From Micractinium sp. NFX-FRZ (lineage: Eukaryota; Chlorophyta; Trebouxiophyceae; Chlorellales; Chlorellaceae), in the NCBI GenBank assembly GCA_029339195.1, contig JAPTJF010000089.1, forward strand, positions 62,001 to 126,000: 64,000 nucleotides of DNA, read 5' to 3'. Position 1 is the first letter of the stretch. Each line of letters opens with the position of its first letter. Below the pieces are notes generated by a model. That model ran no database searches. It was not told where the DNA came from and was given only the letters and a program-made list of their open reading frames with translations. Of this stretch, positions 10,294 through 20,200 are shown piece after piece. The translations under genes were made by a program, and so were the position numbers.

Positions 10294-13160
10294 ATGTTCC
10301 GCTGCCGCCCCCAGCAAGTTGCTCCAGCGGCGGCACTGCTGCTGCTCCTCCTTGCAGTGCAGTCGCCTCTTCCGGCCTTGGCTCTCCCCAAGCCGCAACA
10401 GAGTGAGCCAGGGTGACACTAGAGGAGCTGCGGCCTACTGGGGAGGGTGACTTGAGTGGTCTTGCTGCGCCGCTGTCCGGCGCTGTGGGACCGCCCCCAG
10501 CGGCAGCGCATGCCAGCTGGCGGCACCAGCCGGCAGCCTGGCACCCCCAGCCCAGCAAATGGTGCAAGTAAAACTTCCCTGAACCCCGCCCCTTCGCCTG
10601 CTGTCTCGGTCCTGAATTGCTGTACCCAACCACTGCCCCCCACACCGCCCACCCCCCGCACCCAACCCGGTGCAGAGGCCATCCTTCTGAAGCTCAAGAC
10701 ACTGTGCCCCGCAATCGCCATCAGCACCAGCAGCACGGGCCAGGTCACCAACAACTGGGGGTCACGCAACTACTGCGAGTGGGACCACGTGTCATGCAAC
10801 GAGCGCAACCACGTGACCAGCATGTGAGTGAGGCCGCACCAGCTGCCTGGCCAGCACGCTGCTGTGGCGCTCGGTTTTGAAAGGCCGGACCCCAGCTGGC
10901 CGCTTGGGCGCTCGGTTTTGAAAGGCGAGGGCCCCCACTGGGGAGGGGCGGGGTGCAAATGCATGTGAGCGAACCATCGGGGCGAGGGCAAGGGGGACGG
11001 GGAGGGCATGGGGGGATGAATCGCAAGGGGGACAGGTAGGGGTGCAAGCGTGGCAAGGGGCTCGCATCCGAGGCATGTGCAATCTGGTACAGGAGCCGAG
11101 CACGGCACGCTCGACTTCCTGCTGCTGTCGTCAAGCCTCGCCCTGGGGGACCCATGCCGCGCTCTTCGTCTGCTCCCCCCACCCCTCGTCTGCTCCACTC
11201 AACACGCTCCCCACCCTGCCCACTCCTGCCTACAGCGCCTTTGACTTCGACGCGGCCTTCCACAACACACAGCTGCCTGCCACCGTCCCCAAGAAGCCAA
11301 ACTACCGCATCTGCAAGATCCCCACAGGTGGGCGGTGCTGACAGGGCGGTGCTGACAGGGCGCTGCTGACGGGGCGGTGCTGGCAGGGCTGGCAGGGTGC
11401 CACACAGACGAGGCAGGCAGCCTGGCTGGGCCGAAGAGTTCTTCCTCCTCTTTGTCACCGCCTCTGTCGTCTTTCTCCCTCTCCCCACCGGCTCCTTCCC
11501 CCTTGCCCCGCTGGCAGAGCTGGCCCAGCTGGACATGCAGGCAGGCGGGCCAACGATGGTCTTCTCACCCCCGCTCCTTCTTCTTCCTCTGCCTCACCCC
11601 CGCTCCCTCTGCCCTGCCCACCCGCAGAGCTGGCCCTGCTGGACCAGCTCGAGACCCTGATCATCAGGAACGCGCGCAAGAAGGGCGCCGTGGTCCCCGG
11701 CCCGCTGCCCGGCGCCGCCTGGGGCGCCCCAGCCCCCCCCGGCAAGTTCTCCGCCTTCTTCAGCCTCCGGACCCTCGACCTCTCCAGTGAGCCGTGCACG
11801 GGGGCGGGGGGGGGTGCACTTGCCACGCACGCTGCACTAGCTGTTTCATTTGACTTCGAGAAGGTGGAATACGTTTTCGGTCATCTACTTTAATAGTTCC
11901 TTGTGGCATATCAGGTGGTGATGTGAAACCATGGGGGGGGGGCATGCTGGTCTGGGGGTGCCGCAAGGCTGCACCACTGATCATCTGGCGGGCACCTGCC
12001 TGCCTCACACCAAAGGTGGTGCTGGCATGTGGGGCACAGGGCAGCACTTGGGAACGTTGCCAGGCCCCCCTTCATGCCAGCGCCCGCTCCTCCTCCCTGC
12101 TGCTGTGGTGCTGCCGGCGCATTCTTCAAGAACCGCTGAGCATGCGACCCAACTGCCTGACGCCCTGACGCCCCCCGCCTTCCAGACACCTGCATCATCC
12201 CCCCATCCCCCATTTCGCAACTGCTTGAATGCTTCTCCCATGCATTCCTACCGACACGTACTGCCCTCGCCGCCCCCCCTGCCCCCGCCTGCTCCACCCG
12301 CCTGCAGACAACGGCATCGTGTCGCCCATCCCCAACGGGTGGGCCCAGCCGACGCCAGCTGGCATGCCCAACCTGAGGGAGCTCTTCCTGTCCCGCAACA
12401 AACTGAGCGGTGAGCGGCGCATATATATATGCATTTATGCATGGCTGCTTGCACAACTCAAGCTCAGCTCTTCAATTCATGTGTCATCCCTGCTGGAATA
12501 GCATCTCCCTATGCGCACTTCGTCAGTTGCGTTGTGATCCTGGCCGTCCCTCCCCCTCCCGCAGGCGGCATGCCCAACTGGGGGAGCGCCAGCGAGGCGC
12601 TGCCCAACCTGGAGTGGATGGACATCTCACGCAACCCCGACCTGAAGGGTGAGAGGGAGACAGGGCTGAGCGCGCACACGTCATGATGGTCATGGGGCCA
12701 AAGGCAACAGCAGACAGATGAGTAAACGGGGTTCCCTGGCCGACCCTGGGTGGCACATGGGCACATGCGGCATGCCAGGCGTGCTGTTATGCATGCAATG
12801 GAGCCTCGCCGGCCGGCCGGCTGCGCCCGTGCGGCTGCGCCCAACCGGCGGCCGCTGGGCAGGCCTGGGGTGCCCTCACGCAGCGCACTCCCCTCGGCCC
12901 CTGCCCCACACCCGCCCCCTGCTCTGTTCCTGGTGCCCCTGGTGGCTGCAGGCGGCGTCCCACCCGGCTTCGAGTTCGTGGGGCAGTTCTCCCTGCCACT
13001 CTCCCTCGTGACCAACAACCGGCCCCTGCTGGTCATCAAGCCACAAACCGGCATCGGCGGCTGCGTGCCCGCTGGCATCCCCCTAGCCAATGTTGTGAAG
13101 CCCGGCGGGACGTCGTACGTGCCCACCGGGCAAAAGGCCTGCCCGGCGCCCATTGGGTGA
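10294..13160 (+). CDS. Secreted leucine-rich repeat protein
   Basis: Seven exons: 10294-10402, 10676-10823, 11236-11327, 11628-11786, 12308-12409, 12565-12648 and 12952-13160. All introns are GT-AG, phases agree, and the product is 300 residues. A basic start followed by six Leu and an Ala-rich stretch (residues 11-31) is a clear signal peptide. Next comes a plant-type LRR N-terminal cap (AILLKLK...W...YCEWDHVSC). Plant-type repeats follow: LRTLDLSNNGIVSPIP, LRELFLSRNKLSGGMP and LEWMDISRNPDLKGGVP. There is no transmembrane helix or kinase, so the product is probably extracellular or vacuolar. Function is unknown; it resembles the ectodomain of plant LRR proteins. A 5'-edge copy of exon 4 lies at 11514-11540. 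Confidence 0.85.
11514..11540 (+). repeat. Copy of LRR exon 4 start
   Basis: The stretch GGCAGAGCTGGCCCAGCTGG repeats the true acceptor and exon start at 11624-11650 (GCAGAGCTGGCCCTGCTGG) about 110 nt upstream. It retains a usable AG and would encode ELAQLDMQ instead of ELALLDQL, but the frame is not sustained to a donor that continues the protein. Confidence 0.7.
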
Positions 13161-14245
13161 CCCTGCAAGGCCGCCCCGCCCGTCAAGGCAGACAGCTTCA
13201 ACTGGACGCTTTGGCTCAGCTGTCTCTGACCCTGTAGTCCTCTCTCGTGCAAGCGCTCCGGTGCTGCCGCCGCCGCTCAAGACCCCCTCTACTCCTCTAC
13301 CATTCATCCTCTGGACTAATCTCCACCCCTCACCCTCTGGGCTGTGCCCCACGCCTCATCCTCTGGGCTAATCTCCGCCGCTCATCCGGTGTGCCGTTAT
13401 GGGCTGTGCTCCCCCTGAACCTCGCCCCAATCCTCCCGTGCCTGCCCACCTCCCTCCCCTGACCTCATGTGTGTGACCAGGCCGCCCTCCCTTCGGCACC
13501 CGGCAGGCCAATGCTACCATTCCACACCAGGGAGCCTGCTCCACATCTGACTCACGACACACCTACGCAACGTCAGTAAGACTGCTCGATCATCTTTCAC
13601 CAGGGGCGCTTATAAGAAGGGCGGGAAGTCAAGGTTTCTTCTCGTTGTAATGTGGATTCTGATCAAAACTGTGCAAGGGGAGTACAGCCCAGGGGTACAT
13701 GGGCGGAGCTGAGTAGAGTACAGAGGGGAGGCTGTACAGGGCAGGCAGTACAACATGCTATTGTGGGCACCACGGGCGGATTCAGTACAAGTAAGTAGGT
13801 CTTGTTGCCTACAGTTGAAAACTTTTCGATAGGCTGGGACATGAAGGAGGAGGTTGGGTAAGAAGGAGAAGCAGCTGCTGTTTGATAACATCGATGGATG
13901 GCCAAAGAGGCAGGGCACGGGTGGGCGGTACAGGGCGTGCTTGCGGTACAAGGCACAAGGCCTGGGGGGATCTCACTGTGGCTGGGTGGGGGCAGGAGGG
14001 AGGGGAGGGTGGTGAGGGTGCAGCGGGTTGGGGCGGCGCACTTGAAGTGGTGTGAGATGGACAGAAGAAAGGTGAAGCTGCTCACGCGGGTGCTGCACAG
14101 CAGCGCCGCCCATCAATTACGGCGTACGCCGTGGCAGCTGCCGCCTCAAACAAGGTGCCAGCGCCTACAGCGCGCAGCGGCGCCAGCATGGCGCAAGCGG
14201 GCCATCCTTCACGTAGCTAGCACTGCACGCAAAGCATCGGAGAGG
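13161..14245. other. Convergent 3' region between LRR and MCC-alpha genes
   Basis: No gene recognised. The LRR transcript probably ends at the TGTAA at 13646-13650. No clear minus-strand TGTAA was found for MCC-alpha between 13600 and 14245. Confidence 0.5.
13646..13650 (+). terminator. UGUAA poly(A) signal of the LRR gene
   Basis: TGTAA on the plus strand, 486 nt after the LRR stop codon, in a lower-GC stretch typical of 3' UTRs here. Confidence 0.55.
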
Positions 14246-17200
14246 TCATGCCGTGGCTGCCGCCGCCTCTGGAGGCGCCACCAGCACCAGCAGGTGGCCA
14301 TCCTCCACCTGGGACCCCACAAAGCTGTGCAGCTGCGCCACGGTGCCGGAGCAGGGGGCGCGCACTGCAGGCAGCAACGGGAGAAGCGAGCAGGGGGTGA
14401 GCTGGGCAGCTCCGCCACTACCCCACAGCAGGAGGGCTCCCTGGGGACCGCCTGGGCACTGTAAGCAGGCACGGCCTCCCGCTGTGCCCCACTGCTATGC
14501 CAGAGAGAGGCACATGAGCAAGAGCCGCCCACCCCACCTGTGTGCTCCATCTTCATTGCCTCCACGACCACCAGTGGGTCGCCCTCTGCCACCTGGGCAC
14601 CCGCCTCAACAAACACCTGAGCGGGGTGTGGGGGTGGGTGGGTCGAGGTGGGAGAAGCGGGTGGGGCGGACAGGCGAGCGGGCCGGGGAGGCGAGCAGGT
14701 GGCAGGTGGGCAAAGCGGGGCGGTGAGGGCCGAGCCAGCAAACTTATAGCCAAACACTTGCGGGGGAGGGGGGAGCACCAGGGGCGGGGAGGTGTGTGGG
14801 CGGCAGCAGGGCGGACACGGCAGCAATGAGGTTGCATGCGGGGATGCAAAGCAAACACTCATCACGAAATGGTGCAACCCCTCGTCACACTTGCCTTGAC
14901 GATCTTGCCGGGCATGGGGGTGACGACGCTGCCCGCCGCCTGGGCCGCCACCCCGCTGCGCAGCCACTTGCGCACAAGCGGGCGCCTGCTGGGGGGAAAG
15001 TAGGGCCGCCGGGCAGACGGGAGAGCCATGGGTTAAGCCCAATCGTTGCCGGGCGCCTGAGAGCACCCAGATACAGCAGCTGGCGCCTCGGCAGGAGCCG
15101 CCCCGCCTGGCAGCCACAGTACAGCACTCACAGCCCATCCTTACGACTGTACCGCCACCCCACCTGAACTGGTACTGCCTGTCGCCTGTCCCCACCCACA
15201 TTGGCGACATGTAGCCCCATACCTCCAAGGTGTACCGCCACCCCACCTGAACTGGTACTGCCTGCCCCCCACCCACAGGTCCAGCAGCTCCTCATCGCCG
15301 TGGCTGCAGGGACAGCAAGCACACCATGTTAACAAAGTACGGAGTCGGCTGCAGGGACAGCAAGCAAGTCAACAAGTTGCAGAGTGAGTGAAGAACAGGC
15401 AGGGGGGAGAGGGGTGCCGCCTGCGGTGCGGGCAGGCGGCCGGGCGGGTGGAGGGACAGGGGCCAATGGGGTGGTAGCACTGGTGGACGGGAGGCCATGC
15501 GATTCGAGCAGGCAGATGTATAGAGGCAGGCAGGCAGGCAGGCAGGTAGGCAAAGCAGGCAGGAAGAGAGCGAGACAGCTCTGTGCAGCGGGCTTGAACG
15601 CAGCCCGTGCACCCACCTCTGCCTTCCAACCCACCCACCCCCAGCAAGCCAGCCACCCCCACCCCCTGCCCTCACCTGTGCAGGCACCAGCTGGCCTGCA
15701 GCCGCTGCCCGTCCACTTCAGCGCTCACGCTGTCCCCGCTGAGCTCCGCACCGCTCACCACCAGGCCGGCGCTGCCACCAGGACCGCTGCCGCTGCTGCT
15801 GGTGGCTTGGGAGCTGCTGCCAGCGCTGTCACCGCTGCTGACCAGCAGGCCGCCGTCACACTGGAAAGCCACGCTCAGCTCGTGCTGCGGCAGGGAAGCG
15901 GTGGGAAGATGGTGCCATGGTTTCCCAAAAGCAATTTGGCAGCATGGAAGCGGCAGCGAGATGTACGTGGTCATCAAGCGCATCGGCAATGCAGTACTGT
16001 ACAGGATGCCGCCCGAGTCAAAAGCTGGGGCCTGTCGACGTGAGCCCAGGGGCAGAGCCGGGATGTGCACCATGCGTCGGGCCTGTTAAGGGAGGAGGAG
16101 GCAGCCCGGCGAGGGCGGCACTGTGCCCCACGCAGGCAGCGCAGCCACCGTCCAACCCCAGCCCCGCCATCCTGCAGCATGGCGCTGTGTGTGGTGGGTG
16201 TGCTGCCCACAGTAGCTCCTCCACTCATCCTAACCCTAATCAAAGGCTGTAGACCCAACCGCCCCCACTAGCAGGCATGCAGTGTTGCAGAAGGGCATGG
16301 AGCATGCTGACCTCTGTGCCGCTGCGCGGGTGCGAGAAAGACACGGGGCAGGTGAAGGTGTGGTTCAGGCTGCAGTCCAGGAAGCATGGCGGGGAGGGGA
16401 GCATGTGAGTATCCCTGTTTCCGCTGGTTGGAAGGGTCCCCTATAGAAGCTACAGTGTACTCACTGACGCATGCCCTCATGTGTCCATTGGCTTGGCACA
16501 TGGCGGCTGAAGTTCCACCACATCGCAGCCCCGTGTGCAGCTGGTGACGTGGCCCTCTACCATGACTAAGCACGCCCCTCCCTCTGGCACCATCCTCACC
16601 GGAAGTTGCTGAACTGCACCCAGGGCCCCGGCAGCTGGCCCGCCGGGGCGCTGCCCTGCACGGCAGCGGCGGGGGGCAAGGCAGGGCGAGGCAGCAACTC
16701 ATGCCCCCCTGCTCCTCTGCACCACCTCTGTACCCAGCTCGCACACCGGCCCAGCGAGCCTCCTGCAGGGCTGGCCAATGCGGCCTGCTGGACGAGGCCG
16801 AGGCCCAGGCCTGGGTCCACTCCAAGAGCCTGCCGGGCAGCGCCTCCCCCCTAGTTCCCCCTCCTCCCACCCTTTCCAATTCAGCCCAGAGCCCAGAGCC
16901 CAGACGAGCCCAAAGCTCAGGCTGGGGCAGGGGCAGGCACCGGGCAGGCACCGCACCTGCGCCCGCGCCGTAGCAATGTGCAGGAATGCCAGCGCCGCCA
17001 GTGCCAGCACGCCTGCCTCCACTGGCTCGGCGGCCAGCAGCTCGGCCTCGTGCTGGGGGATGAACGAGGTGTCCACGGCCCCCTGGAAACGGGAAGTCGA
17101 GGGAAGAACAGGTGCATTAAGTGTTGAAATAAAACAGTGTGAGAGTGAGCGTACGGCCTCATGCTGGGGGACCAACGAGGCGCCCATGGCCCCCTGGGAA

Positions 17201-20200
17201 GCGCAGAGATGGGCGGGGCAGAAGGGCGAATGGGCTGGGGTTGAGACATGACTGAGCAGGCAACTTTTAAAAGGGCATTTGGGCAGGGCACGTGAGGAGG
17301 GGCGGGTGGGGTGGGGGGGGGGGGAGCTGGGGCCAATGGCACAGAAGGCAGGGCGGCCGCCCCGCTCGTAAGTGGCATGTCTCAAGAACACAGCAAGTTA
17401 AAAAAGTGCACTAGACAGGCTTGCCTGCTGGAACTGCGTGTTCTGAGTGACGCGCTTGAGGAACTCGACGTTGGTGGGCAGCCCGCTGACCTGGAGGGCA
17501 CAGCGTGGCACAGCATGGTAGGTGTTAGCCCACAAAACCCTTAACAGAACGCGACTGGTCGTTGGTGGGCAGCCCGCTGGCACAGAACTGCATGGTGAAT
17601 GCAAGAGGCAGGTGCTGCAGCTTCGGGTTCTCTCACTGCCCCTGTGTGGTGCACCACCATCCTCCCCTGCCGCTGCGCACACCGGCACACCTGGCATGCA
17701 CACCAATCCCACCCACACCGCTGCAGCTTGACGCACCCACATGCCACCCACCTGCAGCTGCTGCAGCGTGCCCGGCGTGCAGGCTGCCCAGGGCCGCTGC
17801 CCGGCCTGGCAACTCACAACCTTGCACCTTCACCCCGCACCTGCAGCTGCTGCAGCGCGGTGTGCAGGCTGTCCAGGGCGGCCGCCCGGTCGGGGCCGTG
17901 GCACACCAGCTTGGCGATCATGGGGTCGTAATTGACGCCCACCTGCACCGGGGTCGTACAGCAAGGAAGTGTTAATGTGCAAGAACGGATGCACCAGACG
18001 AATACAGCAGCGTGGGCAAGCAACTGGGCAGATAGGCTGGCCGGCAGGCGATCAAATAGCCCGGGCCGGTGGGAGCCGCAGGCAGGCAGAGGGATGGGAT
18101 GCACCGTGTTGCCCTGCCCCTCTTTCTACCCCTCACTCACTGTGTCCCCCTCCTGCACCCCCGAGTCCACCCTGAGGGGAGCGTTGCCGAAGAAGGCGGT
18201 GCCAGGTGGCACCCGCCAGCGCAGCACCCTGCAGAGGGATGGGATGAAAGGGGAGGGATGCTCGACCGGGGGGTCGGGCTCTCCACGAGCGCACCCCCTG
18301 CGGCACAGACATCAAATGCCTGTGCAAGGAACGAGTGTGACCACATCGGAAGCTGCGAGCAAGAGCCACACTGGCCCACCTGCCCCCCGCCGGCAGGAAG
18401 TTGTTTTCGGGGTTCTCCGCATAGATGCGAGCCTCAAATGCATGGCCCTGCACAGTTTGGCATCAAGTGCAAGGACGACTTAGGACGAAAGAGATCATGG
18501 TGTGGAGGGTGGGGAGGGTGGGGAACAGCATGCTTGCACCTCAGAGGGAAGGCGGCACAACAACAACTGGGGCCAGCCACGCGCACCCACCCACCCACCC
18601 ACCACCCATCCACCGCACACAGGCAGAGCTGCCCCCCAACTTGCATGCCGGCCCCGCCTTCACAGCCATGTGCACACCACCATGTGCGTACCACCCCACT
18701 TCCCCCTGCAACCTCTCTCTCACCTGAATGGCCAGCTCCTCGTGCCGCCTGCCCCCACCCTGCCCCACCACTTACAACACTTTGTCACCTTGCGTTGCAA
18801 CCGTACCTGGATGCTCAGCTCCTCCTGCCGCAGCGGCAGCGCCTCCCCCGCCGCCACCCGCAGCTGCCACTCCACCAGGTCCTGACCCGTGATCGCCTCG
18901 GACACCGGGTGCTCCACCTGTTGTTAGTGGGTGGGCGAAGGAGGTAAGCCAGTGAGTGATGGATCTGGCTTCCAGTAAGTGGTTACGGTTGCCTATGTGT
19001 GTGCTTGGTGGGCTTCAGACACCGGGTGCTCCACCTGCCGTGTGTGGGTGGTGGGGATGGGGAAACGGGCGGGGGAAGAAAGTGATAATGAGTGAGGGGG
19101 CCTCGGCTGGCTGCCAGCCCACACAAGGTGTTTCATGGGAGAGCCCCACCCCACCAACCCACACTCACCCACAAGCTCGTGCTGAGATGCAAGTGCACCC
19201 ACCCTGCACACATGTCATCACGCTGCAGTGGCGGCGCCCCCCGTCGCCCCGACCCCCTCCCTGCATTCCCCGCCTCCCCCTATCCTCGCCCTGGCCACAA
19301 TTCCAGCCCCAAACCCACCTGCAGGCGCGTGTTCATCTCGCAAAAGTAGTAGTCCCCGGAGGCCGTGTCCACAATGAACTCCACGGTGCCCGCGTTGCAG
19401 TACCCCACTGCAGGGGCAGGCAGCATGAAATGAAGGGGGAGGCAAGGCAAGGCAAACATAAAGCGTTGAATATAGCCTCCCTGGGCGGTCCACAGGGATG
19501 TGCACCGTGCCAGCATTACGGCACCTCGCTGTAGTACGGGGGCGTGCAGGGCGGTACAGGGACGTGAAGAAGCGAGCCCCAGTCAGTCAGTCAGTCAGTC
19601 AACCCGTCCGGGGTTGGAGGCTGCTCTGACTCCCAATCCAGTGTTGAGTCACCCGCCTCGCCTGCCGTCCAGCGCCAACTGCATCCCGATTCTCTTGCTC
19701 GCCCTGCTGTCCCACACTGTGCCCAACCACACAAGCCCTCCACCCTGTCCTGGGCCACCCACCCGCCTTGGCCGCCGCCACCGCCGCCTCCCCGATGGAT
19801 CGGCGGAAGGCGGCAGAGATGCCGGGGGCTGGGGCCTCCTCAATCACCTGCAGGGGGGGCGGTGCGGGGGTGGGAGCACGTGCTGGGCAAGTCATGGGGC
19901 GATGCTGAGTGGGGAGCAGCGGTGATGGGGCTGCAGGTGGCAGGGGGGTTCTAGTCCGCTGCGTCTGGCACCCTAATCCCACACCAACATCAGACACACT
20001 GAAACCCACAAACCCACAGCCGCGCCCCACCGCGGCACGCGCCCCCCTTGCACCTTTTGGTGGCGCCGCTGCACGGAGCAGTCGCGCTCAAAGAGATAGA
20101 CAGCGTCGCCCTGGCTGTCGGCAAACACTTGCACCTGTCGGATGGGGGGGAGTGGGAGTGAAGGGGGAGTGCAGGGGAGGGATGGAAGGCGGGCAGGCGC

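Noticed and set aside
12421..12429. TATATATA as a TATA box
   Set aside because: It lies inside an intron of the LRR gene, directly after a splice donor.
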